A DNA stretch of 14,256 nucleotides from an uncultured Collinsella sp. (GCA_900542965.1 UQPY01000047.1:1-14256); one strand, 5' to 3'. Positions 1-7,635 are shown, counted from the stretch's first letter. Program-made: numbers and translations. Notes: generated from the letters alone by a model not told the origin.

Positions 1-29
1 TAAACGAACCCAGCCAGAAAGCCCCGCCC

Positions 30-1376
30 ATGGAACACGACCTCACACGCGGCAATGTCCTTAAGACCATCGCGGTCTTTGCCCTGCCCTATATGCTCTC
101 GTACTTTTTGCAGATGCTCTACGGCATGGCCGACCTGTATATGATGGGGCAGTTTAGCGGCGCCGCCGGCATCACCGCTGTGGGCAATGGCGCGCAGACG
201 CTCTATATCATTACCGTGACGCTCGTGGGCCTGGCCATGGGAACGACGGTCATCGTCGGCCACGCCGTGGGCTCGCGCCGCTTCGACCGCGCCGAGACCG
301 CCATCGGCAATACCATCACGCTGTTTATGGGCGTCTCGGTAGTACTGGCCGTCATCTTGTTTGCACTTTGCCCGCAGGTTGTGGCGCTCATTGGCACGCC
401 GCCCGAGGCGGTCGAAGGCACCGCCGCCTACCTGCGTATCTGCTTTGTCGGCATTCCGTTTATCGCCGCATACAACATTCTCTCGGCCATCTTTCGCGGG
501 CTGGGCGATTCGCGCTCGCCTATGTACGTGATTGGCGTGGCATGCATCGTCAACATCGCGCTCGACTTTCTATTTATCGGCCACATGGGGCTCGGCCCCG
601 TGGGCGCGGCGCTCGGCACAGTGACCGCCCAGACGGCCAGCGTTGCCCTCGCGCTCGTGTGGCTCAAGAGCCGCCGCACGAACATCCACGTTAAGCGCAG
701 CGACCTGCGCCCCCAGCCCGAGGTGCTCGGCAGCATTCTTAAGATCGGCGTGCCTGTGGCTGTACAGGACGGCTGCATCCAGGTGGCGTTTATGTTTATC
801 ACCGTCATCGCCAACCACCGAGGGCTCGTCGACGCCGCCGCCGTAGGCCTGGTCGAGAAGATGATCAGCTTTTTGTTCATTGTTCCGAGTTCCATGGGCG
901 CCACCGTCAGCGCGCTCACGGCGCAAAACGCCGGTGCAGGAAAGGGCGGTCGTGCGCGTCAGGTACTCAAGGATGCCATGACGATCTCGGTGGTGTACGG
1001 CTGTCTGATCACGATGCTGATGTGGCTGGTGGCGCCGGCGTTTATCGGCTTTTTTGCCAAGGACCCCGCGGTGGTCGCGGCCGGTACCGGCTATATGCAC
1101 AGTTATATTTTCGACGCAATCTTTGCCGGCATCCACATTTGCTTTAGCGGCTTTTTCGCTGCATACGGCAAGAGCTACATCGGCTTTGCGCACAACGTGC
1201 TGGCCGTGGCGCTCATTCGCGTACCCGGCGCGTGGCTGCTGTCGAACGCCTATTCCGACACGCTGTTTCCCATGGGCATCGCTTCGCCGTGCGGATCGAT
1301 TTTGTCGGCAGTCATCTGTGTTGTCGCGTTTACCGTGCTTAACCGGCGCGGAGCTTTTGACAAGTTGGTAGCGTAG
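30..1376 (+). CDS. MATE-family multidrug/Na+ (or H+) antiporter
   Basis: This 448-residue, almost wholly hydrophobic protein has about 12 predicted membrane segments, as expected for a MATE exporter of the inner membrane that expels drugs or metabolites in exchange for Na+ or H+. The N-terminal half carries the family pattern GLGDSRSP followed by a helix ending NIALDFLFI (residues about 156-183). A cytoplasmic linker rich in Arg and Lys (about 212-230) separates the two six-helix lobes. Length is normal for the family. The ATG at 30 starts directly before the conserved first segment, but the ribosome binding site is weak and only 29 bases precede it. A MerR regulator follows 77 bp downstream on the same strand and may control this gene. 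The substrate cannot be told from sequence. Confidence 0.93.
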   Translation: MEHDLTRGNVLKTIAVFALPYMLSYFLQMLYGMADLYMMGQFSGAAGITAVGNGAQTLYIITVTLVGLAMGTTVIVGHAVGSRRFDRAETAIGNTITLFMGVSVVLAVILFALCPQVVALIGTPPEAVEGTAAYLRICFVGIPFIAAYNILSAIFRGLGDSRSPMYVIGVACIVNIALDFLFIGHMGLGPVGAALGTVTAQTASVALALVWLKSRRTNIHVKRSDLRPQPEVLGSILKIGVPVAVQDGCIQVAFMFITVIANHRGLVDAAAVGLVEKMISFLFIVPSSMGATVSALTAQNAGAGKGGRARQVLKDAMTISVVYGCLITMLMWLVAPAFIGFFAKDPAVVAAGTGYMHSYIFDAIFAGIHICFSGFFAAYGKSYIGFAHNVLAVALIRVPGAWLLSNAYSDTLFPMGIASPCGSILSAVICVVAFTVLNRRGAFDKLVA

Positions 1377-1440
1377 CGGATCGTTTGTGTCATACGACGG
1401 CCGTGCCGCACGACCTCGGCGCCCCTTCCCCGCCCATTGA

Positions 1441-1446
1441 AAGGAG
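1441..1446 (+). promoter_or_regulatory. Ribosome binding site of the MerR gene
   Basis: AAGGAG lies 7 nt before the ATG at 1454. It selects this start over an in-frame TTG at 1385 that lacks a ribosome binding site and would add 23 residues of non-MerR-like sequence. Confidence 0.8.
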
Positions 1447-1453
1447 CAGTCCC

Positions 1454-2302
1454 ATGACCGACTCGCCAACCGAACATACCGAAGGCCTGCTCCGTATTGG
1501 CGAGGTGGCGCGCCTGTTTAACCTGAGCGTGGGCACGCTGCGCCATTACGAGCAGATGGGCTTGCTGGACCCGGCGCACATCGATCCGGCGAGTGGATAC
1601 CGCTACTACGGATCGCGGCAGCTCTCCACCCTCAACACCATCAGTCACCTGCGTGTTCTCGACCTGCCGCTAGCGCAGATCCGTGAGTTTGTGACCACGC
1701 GCGATGTAGACCTCATGCAGCGGCAGCTGGCTCAGCAGCAGGAGCTCATCGAGCGCAAGCGCCGCGAGTTGGAGCGCGTGTCGCGCAAGATCGATAACCG
1801 GCTTGCTCTACTGCATGATGCCTTGAACACCGAGCTCGATACCATTTGCACAATCGATGCGCCCGAGCTTCGCTGCGCCGTGTTGCGCGAACGCGTCAAC
1901 CCTACCGACGCCTATGCGTTGGAGTGGCAAATTCGTCAACTGCAGAAGGGCCAGCATGAGACCTTTGTCTTCCTGGGCAACTTGGGCATTGGGATTAGCG
2001 CCGAGCGCCTTGACGCCGGTGACTTTGACGGCTACGACGAGGTCTTCCTGCTGCTCGATGACACCGATGAGTACTTGGGCGACGTCGAGGTACGCCCCGC
2101 CGCACGCTGTTTGACCATTAGCTTCCGCGGCACGCACGGGCAGGCGGGCTCGCGCTATGAGCAGCTACTCGGCTATATGCACGAACACAACCTGGCACCC
2201 GCCGGGCCCTCGCGCGAGATCGCCCTCATCGACGACATCATCAGCGACGACCCCACAACCTACGTGACACAGATCACGGTGCCCGTTACTGTGCTCGATT
2301 AA
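1454..2302 (+). CDS. MerR-family transcriptional regulator with C-terminal effector domain
   Basis: This is a 282-residue cytoplasmic DNA-binding regulator. Residues about 11-80 form the MerR winged helix-turn-helix: LLRIGEVARLFNLSVGTLRHYE is followed by the wing motif GYRYY. A long dimerisation helix rich in Arg, Lys, Glu and Gln follows (about 85-120). The last 160 residues have the look of the BmrR/GyrI-like effector-binding domain, where a small molecule would bind; the typical terminal beta-strand YVTQITVPV is present. MerR proteins of this build usually activate a drug efflux gene by distorting a long-spacer promoter. The MATE exporter just upstream on the same strand is the obvious candidate target, although the two are separated by 77 bp and no such promoter lies in view. 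Its 3' end is duplicated near 3390 as a relic. Confidence 0.92.
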   Translation: MTDSPTEHTEGLLRIGEVARLFNLSVGTLRHYEQMGLLDPAHIDPASGYRYYGSRQLSTLNTISHLRVLDLPLAQIREFVTTRDVDLMQRQLAQQQELIERKRRELERVSRKIDNRLALLHDALNTELDTICTIDAPELRCAVLRERVNPTDAYALEWQIRQLQKGQHETFVFLGNLGIGISAERLDAGDFDGYDEVFLLLDDTDEYLGDVEVRPAARCLTISFRGTHGQAGSRYEQLLGYMHEHNLAPAGPSREIALIDDIISDDPTTYVTQITVPVTVLD

Positions 2303-2358
2303 GAACCTCCCGGACAGGCATGCAGTGCAGCTCAACTAACGAGCGTCAGCTACAGGAG

Positions 2359-2397
2359 AACCGCCATGTCGAGGACAATCCCCGATATGGCGGTTTT
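2359..2397. terminator. Probable bidirectional terminator between merR and the PIN gene
   Basis: AACCGCCAT (2359-2367) pairs with ATGGCGGTT (2387-2395). The interior ATGTCGAGG / CCCCGATAT can extend the stem through G-T pairs. On the plus strand the stem runs into TTTT. It sits between two convergent genes, right at the end of the PIN gene. Confidence 0.6.
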
Positions 2398-2818
2398 ACT
2401 CCTCCGGAATCGGAAACGCACGGATGAACTCTGCAGGCGAGAAGGTCTTGATGGTCGAGCGCACAAAAGCGGCGCGGTCACGCGTGATGATAAAGTCCAC
2501 GCCGGCACGCTCGGCCATCGCACGGATACAGCCGTCCTCAAAGTCCGGCTCATCGGAATAGGCGGAGGTAAAACAAGCTTCTTGGTCGAGAGGCTCTACC
2601 GAGTAGCTCTTAAGACAGTCGCGCACTACCTCGCGGGCGCGCGCCTCGCCTGCCTGTTTAGTGAGAATGTAGTACGCGTCCTTGAGAGAGCAGGCCGAAA
2701 CAACACCCTCGATAAGTCCCACGTCAACGAGCCCCTTGGTCGTTTGCGCCGCCCCATGCTCCGGCCGGCCCGGCAGCACGCAATCGAGCAGAAAATTGGT
2801 ATCGAGAAATGCCCTCAT
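2396..2818 (-). CDS. PIN-domain toxin (VapC-like ribonuclease)
   Basis: This 140-residue protein is a complete PIN domain, the metal-dependent RNase fold used by type II toxins. It opens with the signature MRAFLDTNFLLD. The expected acidic residues are all visible: D6, D47 (in SLKDAYYIL), D95 (in DFEDGCI) and D114 (in DFIITRDRAAF). Its ATG overlaps the TGA of the upstream antitoxin gene by four bases (ATGA, 2815-2818), so the two are translated together. The target RNA cannot be deduced. The protein looks intact, without frameshift or loss of an active-site residue. Confidence 0.9.
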   Translation of the reverse strand: MRAFLDTNFLLDCVLPGRPEHGAAQTTKGLVDVGLIEGVVSACSLKDAYYILTKQAGEARAREVVRDCLKSYSVEPLDQEACFTSAYSDEPDFEDGCIRAMAERAGVDFIITRDRAAFVRSTIKTFSPAEFIRAFPIPEE

Positions 2819-3207
2819 AGGTAGCGCTCCCTCGCGACGCGCTTTTCATCTTCAACCGTCATCGTATCGAGCGGCGTTCCCTTTGGCATGTTAGCCACGA
2901 TATCGAGATACTCCTGGTAGTCCTCATTCTCCGCGAGCATCTCACGGATCTCCTTCCAGGTGATCTTGGGATGCCACATCGTACCCACGTCGCGCTTGGG
3001 CTTGCCCGTGCCGCACGTCGGTTTTGCGCCCCCACGCTCCTGGGCAGCGTCATATTCCACCGTAACTGGACCTTCATAGTCGAGCGGCACGATCTTGAAC
3101 AACGGCTTGCTCCGCTTGAAGACCACAACCTCCTCGCCCTCATTGGCAACCTTTTCGGCCACCTGCGTAAGGTTTTGGCGCAGTTCCGAAAACGCGACGG
3201 TAACCAT
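2815..3207 (-). CDS. Phd/YefM-type antitoxin partner of the PIN toxin
   Basis: The ATG at 3207 gives 130 residues and has GAGGAG five bases upstream; an in-frame start at 3225 would add six residues but would bypass that site. The first 50 residues match the Phd/YefM DNA-binding fold: VTVAFSELRQNLTQVAEKV, then an EEVVVFKRSKPLFKIVPL segment. Antitoxins of this family bind their own promoter through this part and neutralise the toxin with the C-terminus. The protein is longer than the usual 80-90 residues. A polar linker (about 55-85) leads to a second segment with PKITWKEIREMLAENEDYQEYL and a charged tail, probably the toxin-binding part. It is the first gene of the two-gene operon. Confidence 0.85.
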   Translation of the reverse strand: MVTVAFSELRQNLTQVAEKVANEGEEVVVFKRSKPLFKIVPLDYEGPVTVEYDAAQERGGAKPTCGTGKPKRDVGTMWHPKITWKEIREMLAENEDYQEYLDIVANMPKGTPLDTMTVEDEKRVARERYL

Positions 3208-3240
3208 AACTGCTCCTCTCAACATATATCTTCACTGCTA

Positions 3241-3274
3241 AGTATACACGTTAATATTAATGTTAAAGTGTATA
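3241..3274 (-). promoter_or_regulatory. Promoter/operator of the toxin-antitoxin operon
   Basis: Read on the minus strand, a TATACT -10 box lies at 3246-3241, 33 bp before the antitoxin ATG; the -35 is poor (ACTTTA, 3269-3264, 17-bp spacer). The site holds the perfect palindrome TTAATATTAA (3251-3260) and the inverted repeat TATACAC (3243-3249) / GTGTATA (3268-3274). Palindromes overlapping the promoter are what an autoregulating Phd/YefM antitoxin would bind. The stretch is strikingly AT-rich against its GC-rich surroundings. Confidence 0.55.
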
Positions 3275-3281
3275 AAACTCA

Positions 3282-3321
3282 TCACAATGGGGCAGCCCCG
3301 TTGTGAGACCTCACTGCGGGG
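3282..3321. repeat. Overlapping inverted repeats (alternative hairpins)
   Basis: TCACAATGGGG (3282-3292) pairs with CCCCGTTGTGA (3296-3306) with one G-T pair. The second arm can instead pair forward: CCCCG-tt-GTGAG (3296-3307) with CTCAC-tg-CGGGG (3310-3321). A T-containing tract follows on the plus strand (CCCCTTTGCTTTG). It may be an old terminator; no intact plus-strand gene ends here. Confidence 0.5.
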
Positions 3322-3381
3322 CCCCTTTGCTTTGAATGAATCTTCTATCGCTCCGGAACGACACCGCTCCGCAGGGTCACC

Positions 3382-3433
3382 CTCAGCAACCTACATGACG
3401 CAGATCATGCTGCCCGCCACCACGCCCAAATAA
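3382..3433 (+). pseudogene. Relic of a MerR-like gene 3' end
   Basis: The last codons before a TAA at 3431-3433 read YMTQIMLPATTPK, in the same frame and with the same spacing as YVTQITVPVTVLD at the end of the merR gene (2261-2302). At DNA level about 50 of 67 positions agree between 2251-2317 and 3382-3448, continuing past the stop codon into AACCTCCCGGA. No similarity to merR is seen before about 3375, so only the tail of the gene remains. It could be the end of a lost second merR paralogue, or a duplication made when the toxin-antitoxin module arrived. Confidence 0.5.
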
Positions 3434-3472
3434 AAACCTCCCGGAAAGTATCAACCTTTCCGGGAGGTTTTC
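3433..3472. terminator. Strong bidirectional terminator downstream of ligA
   Basis: A perfect stem of 16 bp has arms at 3433-3448 and 3456-3471, built on AACCTCCCGGAAAG, with a 7-nt loop. On the minus strand the stem is followed by TTTTTATTT, making it the terminator of ligA, which ends 20 bp upstream. On the plus strand it ends in TTTTCT. Confidence 0.88.
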
Positions 3473-3491
3473 TAATTTGGTTATCGATGTA

Positions 3492-5720
3492 CTAAGCCTG
3501 GGGCACCTCACCAGTCGCCAAGATCTGCTCGAGTGCATCCTCGTCCAGTACGGGTACGCCCAGCTGCTCAGCCTTGGTGAGCTTGGAGCCCGCTTTGGGG
3601 CCGGCGACCAGATAGCTCGTCTTCTTTGACACGCTGCCCGAAACCTTGGCGCCGAGCACCTTGAGCGCCGCGCCCGCCTCGTCGCGTGTGCGGTTGACGA
3701 GCGTGCCGGTGAGCACGAAGGTTAGACCCGCAAGCGGCTGTGCGTCGGCGAGCTCGCCCGCCACGCCAGCGTCGGCTGCGGCTTGCGCGTGCGCAGCGCC
3801 CAAGTCGACCTCGAGCGACAGGCCCGCCTGACGCAGGCGCTCCAGCACGGCAAGGTTTTCGGGCACGGCCAGGAACTGCTTGACGCTCGCCGCAATCTTG
3901 GGACCGATGCCCTCGCACTCGGCGATGTCTTCTTCACTCGCCAAGATGAGCTTGTCGATCGACAGGAATCGCTCGGCGATGACCTCGCCCACGCTCTTGC
4001 CCACGTGGCGGATACCCAGGGCAAACAGCACGCGACCGAGCGGCTGGCTCTTGGACTTGTTGAGCTCGGCGATGATTTTCTCGGCCGTCTTGAGGCCCAC
4101 CGGAATGGGATCGCCCTTCTTAACGCCCTTTTTGCTGTTTGAGCTGGCATAGGTGCGCCCCGTGTCCAGCCCGGCGATGTCGTCAACCGTGAGCTGGTAG
4201 AAGTCAGCGACATCGTGAATCAGCCCGGCGGCGATCATCTTGTCGACGATCTCGTCGCCCAGGCCGTCGACGTCCATGCAGCCGCGGCTCACCCAGTGGA
4301 GCAGGCGCTCCTTGAGCTGCGCGGGGCAGTCGATGGAGACACAGCGGTAAGCGACCTCGCCATCCTCGTGAACCACGGGGCTGCCGCACACGGGGCAGAC
4401 CTCGGGCATGTGCCAGTCGACCGAATCAGCCGGGCGCTTGTCGAGCACCGGGCCCACGACCTCGGGGATTACGTCGCCCGCCTTGTGCACGATAATAGTG
4501 TCGCCCTCGCGCACGTTTTTGCGACGGATCTCGTCGATGTTGTGCAGCGTGGCGCGCGCGATGGTGGAGCCGGCAACCGTCACCGGATCGAACTCGGCGA
4601 CCGGCGTGAGCACACCGGTGCGACCCACCTGGATGCGAATCTCGCGCAGGACGGTCTGCTTTTCCTCGGGCGGAAACTTAAAGGCAATGGCCCAGCGCGG
4701 TGCGCGGGCGGTAAAGCCCAGGTCGAGCTGCTGCTGAAAGCTGTCGACCTTTACGACCACGCCGTCGATGTCGTAGTCCAGGTCACCGCGATGCTCGAGC
4801 GCCTGGGCGCAGAACTCGTGGACCTCGGCCGGCGTGGCACAGCGAGCCACGTTGGGGTTGACGCTAAAGCCGGCGCTACGCAGCCAATCGAGGAACTCGC
4901 GCTGGCTGTGGACGTGCAGTGGATCGGTATCGGCGATGGCATAGATAAAGGTGGCCAGATCGCGCCGCGCCGTAACCTTGGGATCCTTCTGACGCAGGCT
5001 GCCAGCAGCGGCGTTGCGCGGGTTGGCGAAGGGGTCGCGGCCCTCGGCATCGGCCTCTTCATTCAGACGTACAAAGCTGCCTTTGGGCATATAGACCTCG
5101 CCGCGCACCTCGATGGTGCGCTCGCGGTCGGCACCCATGTGAGCGAGCGCCGGCTCGGACAGGTGCATGGGCACGTCCTTGATGGTGCGCACGTTGAGCG
5201 ACACATCCTCACCCGTTGTGCCGTCACCGCGCGTAGCGGCGCGCACAAAGGTGCCGTTTTGGTAGGTAAGGGCCACACCCAGACCGTCGATCTTAAGCTC
5301 GCAGGTATAGGTGACATTGCCGGCACCGAGGGCATCCTCGGCGCGTTGGAGCCACGCGTCAAGTTCGTCCAGATCCATGGCATCGTCCATGGAATACATG
5401 CGCGCCATATGCGTGACCGGCGTAAACTGCTCGCTCACGAAGCCGCCCACGCGTTGGGTGTAGCTGTCGGGCGTTACCAAATCGGGGTAGGTCGCCTCGA
5501 TCTGCTGGAGTTCAACGAGCATTTTGTCAAAAGCGGCGTCCGTGATCTCGGGCGCATCGAGCATGTAGTAGCGATAGGCGTGGTAATCGAGCTCGTGGCG
5601 CAGCTCGGCCGCACGCGCTGCCGCCTGGGCACGGGCATCGGTCGGCGCAACGGTATCCGTGCTCGTGGGCGTTTCGGTATCGATGTCCACGCCGTCACCA
5701 AACAGGCTCGATTGCTCCAT
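3492..5720 (-). CDS. ligA: NAD-dependent DNA ligase
   Basis: This 742-residue enzyme seals nicks in duplex DNA using NAD+, in replication and repair. All domains are present in order. The NAD-binding Ia domain has HAYRYYMLDAPEITDAAFD (about 47-65). The adenylation domain has the nucleophile lysine K143 in ELKIDG. The OB fold follows (about 355-430, GRTGVLTPVAEF). A four-cysteine zinc finger uses C442, C445, C460 and C465. Helix-hairpin-helix repeats span about 480-635, and a C-terminal BRCT domain about 662-742. AAGGAG lies 7 bases before the ATG at 5720. Compared with a typical 670-residue LigA, it has a Thr/Asp/Ala-rich N-terminal extension of about 33 residues, an insert near 518-538 (GRTYASSNSKKGVKKGDP) and an Ala-rich linker before the BRCT domain. 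It is transcribed alone, with its own terminator. Confidence 0.98.
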   Translation of the reverse strand: MEQSSLFGDGVDIDTETPTSTDTVAPTDARAQAAARAAELRHELDYHAYRYYMLDAPEITDAAFDKMLVELQQIEATYPDLVTPDSYTQRVGGFVSEQFTPVTHMARMYSMDDAMDLDELDAWLQRAEDALGAGNVTYTCELKIDGLGVALTYQNGTFVRAATRGDGTTGEDVSLNVRTIKDVPMHLSEPALAHMGADRERTIEVRGEVYMPKGSFVRLNEEADAEGRDPFANPRNAAAGSLRQKDPKVTARRDLATFIYAIADTDPLHVHSQREFLDWLRSAGFSVNPNVARCATPAEVHEFCAQALEHRGDLDYDIDGVVVKVDSFQQQLDLGFTARAPRWAIAFKFPPEEKQTVLREIRIQVGRTGVLTPVAEFDPVTVAGSTIARATLHNIDEIRRKNVREGDTIIVHKAGDVIPEVVGPVLDKRPADSVDWHMPEVCPVCGSPVVHEDGEVAYRCVSIDCPAQLKERLLHWVSRGCMDVDGLGDEIVDKMIAAGLIHDVADFYQLTVDDIAGLDTGRTYASSNSKKGVKKGDPIPVGLKTAEKIIAELNKSKSQPLGRVLFALGIRHVGKSVGEVIAERFLSIDKLILASEEDIAECEGIGPKIAASVKQFLAVPENLAVLERLRQAGLSLEVDLGAAHAQAAADAGVAGELADAQPLAGLTFVLTGTLVNRTRDEAGAALKVLGAKVSGSVSKKTSYLVAGPKAGSKLTKAEQLGVPVLDEDALEQILATGEVPQA

Positions 5721-5755
5721 AGCGGCACTCCTTCGCTCGATTTCAAACGGATACT

Positions 5756-5784
5756 AGAGTACCACCGGCCGCAACGGGGCCGAA
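5756..5784 (-). promoter_or_regulatory. ligA: Possible ligA promoter with extended -10
   Basis: On the minus strand TGGTACTCT (5764-5756) is an extended -10, with TTCGGC (5784-5779) as a weak -35 at 17-bp spacing. It lies about 36 bp before the ligA start. No better match was seen between ligA and the inverted-repeat element. Confidence 0.35.
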
Positions 5785-5828
5785 TAGCGGTCTCGAACCG
5801 CACCGAATCGGCAGCCGCCAGACTGGGG

Positions 5829-6031
5829 TGGACAGTTAGTTCAGATACGTATAAATCCTAGAGCTGAATCAGGCACGAACACCCCTGTTTCAACTAATTT
5901 GGGCTCCTCGAGACCATGTAAACGTCCCACTCTCCCTTCCAAACGCCCATCCGAGCCCCATCCCAATCAACAATTGCTCAAAACGCATCCCAAGCTGCCC
6001 CAGATTTATACGTATCTGAACTAACTGTCCA
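5829..6031. mobile_element. 203-bp element with perfect 29-bp inverted repeats (MITE-like or invertible)
   Basis: Positions 5829-5857 are exactly repeated in inverted orientation at 6003-6031. The arms begin TGGACAGTTAGTTCAG and contain the palindrome ATACGTAT. The 145 bp between them hold no open reading frame of note. The ends are 5'-TG...CA-3', as in many insertion-sequence termini, but the flanking bases (TGGGG on the left, GACCA on the right) show no target duplication. It occupies most of the gap between ligA and htrA. A non-autonomous transposable element, an invertible segment or a long-range RNA hairpin are all possible. Confidence 0.6.
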
Positions 6032-6106
6032 GACCATTACGAACCAGGCCTCTTGTCAGCCCCAAGTGATCCGTTTTCCTCCGTCCCCAACGAATCAATA
6101 AGAAAA

Positions 6107-6141
6107 GAGGGGCTGTCCCGCGTTGGCGGGACAGCCCCCTC
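6107..6141 (-). terminator. Terminator of the htrA gene
   Basis: A 13-bp perfect stem joins GGGGCTGTCCCGC (6109-6121) to GCGGGACAGCCCC (6126-6138) across the loop GTTG. On the minus strand it is followed by CTCTTTTCTTATTG. It lies about 28 bp after the htrA stop. Confidence 0.88.
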
Positions 6142-6168
6142 TAGCATCGGTATGTGCGATATAGCTCG

Positions 6169-7635
6169 TTAGAAACCCTGACCGTAGCCTTGACCCTGGC
6201 CCTGGCCCTGCTGGCCCAGCAGCTCCTCCAGGTACTGGCGCAGCTGCTCGTCGGTAATACCGCCGTTGCCGTTGTCGGTCGAACTGTCATCCTGCTGCTG
6301 GTTCTGCAGCTCCTCATCGGAGCCCAGCTCGACGGTGACCTTCTTCTCTTCCTTGCCGCGCATAAGCGTGATCTCGACCTTCTCGCCCACCTCGTGGCTG
6401 CGCAGCGCGATGATCAGGCCATCGGCGCTCGTGATCTCGTCGTCACCCAGCTTGGTGATGACGTCGCCCTCCTGAATGCCGGCCTTGGCGGCAGGGCCGT
6501 CCTCAACGACGCTCGCCACGTACGCACCACTATCGGTGCTCAGCTTGTTGGTGCGGGCGTTGAGCGCATTGACGCTCGAAAGCGTAGCGCCCATGTACGG
6601 ATGCACCGGCGTCTTGCCGTCGATAATCTGGTCGGCAATGTTCTTGGCGTAGTTAACCGGAATGGCAAAGCCCACGCCCGAGCTGGAGCCCGAGTAGCTC
6701 TCGATAAGCGAGTTGATACCCACAAGCTCGCCATTGTCGTTGACGAGCGCGCCGCCGGAGTTGCCCGGGTTGATGGCGGCATCGGTCTGGATCATGTTGG
6801 CATAGATGGTGTTACCGCTGGTAGAGCTCATGGCCGTGGAGCGGTAGAGCGCCGAGACGATACCGGTGGAGACAGACTGCTCGTTGCCAAACGGCGAACC
6901 GATCGCCATGACCCACTCGCCCACGTTGAGTTTGGAGGAGTCGCCGATCTCGATCGGGGTGAGCTTGGAAGCATCGACGTCCTTGAGCTTGATGACGGCC
7001 AGGTCGCTTGAGGCATCGTTGCCCACGAACTCGGCCTCGTAGGTGGTGCCGTCGTCCATGGTGACCACGTACTGGTCGTAGCCGTCGACCACGTGGTTGT
7101 TGGTGAGGATGTGGCCCTCGGTATCGAGCACGACGCCCGAACCGACGCTGCCCGAGCTATCCGACTCATCAGCAGACTGCGAAAGCGAGCCATTCTGACT
7201 GCCGCTCGAAGTGGCGGTAATGGAAACGACGGAGGGCAGGGCCTTGGCAGAAACGGCCTCGGCCAGCGTGGTGTCCTCGGAATCAATCGTGATCTTTTGC
7301 GTCGACGAACCCGAAGCACCCGCCGTCACGGCATTCTTTCCGCCACCGATATCGAGCGTGCCGCTCATAATGAGCGCAATGACCAGCAGGGCTCCGCAGG
7401 CACAGCCGGCAAGCGCCGTAATAAAGATCGGTAGCTTTTTGGTCTTGGTCTTGACCACCGTGTGCTTGTTCACGACCTGCTGGCCACCCAGCGGCTTGCC
7501 GGTCTGCGTGTCGTAGGCCTGCACGTAGGGAATGTTACTGCCGGCAGGCGTCGACTCCACCTGCACACGCGGCTGCTGCTGGGTCTCGCCGGCGTTGCCC
7601 GCATCCTGGGGACGCTGGGAATCGTACTCGCTCAT
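6169..7635 (-). CDS. htrA: HtrA/DegP-like membrane-anchored serine protease with PDZ domain
   Basis: From the ATG at 7635 (GAAAGGAT with a 7-nt spacer; an upstream in-frame start at 7674 has no such site and lies in a hairpin) the protein has 488 residues. A polar cytoplasmic N-terminus leads to one membrane anchor (about 69-92), which places the protease outside the cell. The trypsin-like catalytic domain (about 120-340) has a full triad: H181 in LTNNHVVDG, D211 in SSDLAVIKL and S293 in GNSGGALV. One PDZ domain follows (about 345-440). HtrA proteases degrade or refold damaged envelope proteins. The last 45 residues are odd: an acidic and Gln-rich stretch, then a GQGQGQGYGQGF tail. The gene has its own terminator and seems to be a single-gene unit. 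Confidence 0.95.
   Translation of the reverse strand: MSEYDSQRPQDAGNAGETQQQPRVQVESTPAGSNIPYVQAYDTQTGKPLGGQQVVNKHTVVKTKTKKLPIFITALAGCACGALLVIALIMSGTLDIGGGKNAVTAGASGSSTQKITIDSEDTTLAEAVSAKALPSVVSITATSSGSQNGSLSQSADESDSSGSVGSGVVLDTEGHILTNNHVVDGYDQYVVTMDDGTTYEAEFVGNDASSDLAVIKLKDVDASKLTPIEIGDSSKLNVGEWVMAIGSPFGNEQSVSTGIVSALYRSTAMSSTSGNTIYANMIQTDAAINPGNSGGALVNDNGELVGINSLIESYSGSSSGVGFAIPVNYAKNIADQIIDGKTPVHPYMGATLSSVNALNARTNKLSTDSGAYVASVVEDGPAAKAGIQEGDVITKLGDDEITSADGLIIALRSHEVGEKVEITLMRGKEEKKVTVELGSDEELQNQQQDDSSTDNGNGGITDEQLRQYLEELLGQQGQGQGQGYGQGF

Noticed and set aside
2366..2824. 152-codon plus-strand frame over the PIN gene
   Set aside because: Starts inside the terminator hairpin and is antisense to a complete PIN domain with all acidic residues.
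4215..5861. 548-codon open frame on the plus strand opposite ligA
   Set aside because: It lies antisense to a gene with all LigA domains, has no family resemblance and runs through the ligA promoter; it results from GC-rich codon bias.
5818..6034. CCAGAC direct repeat at both edges of the inverted-repeat element as a target duplication
   Set aside because: The right copy overlaps the end of the inverted repeat and the left copy lies 6 bp outside, so they are not in the position of a true target duplication.
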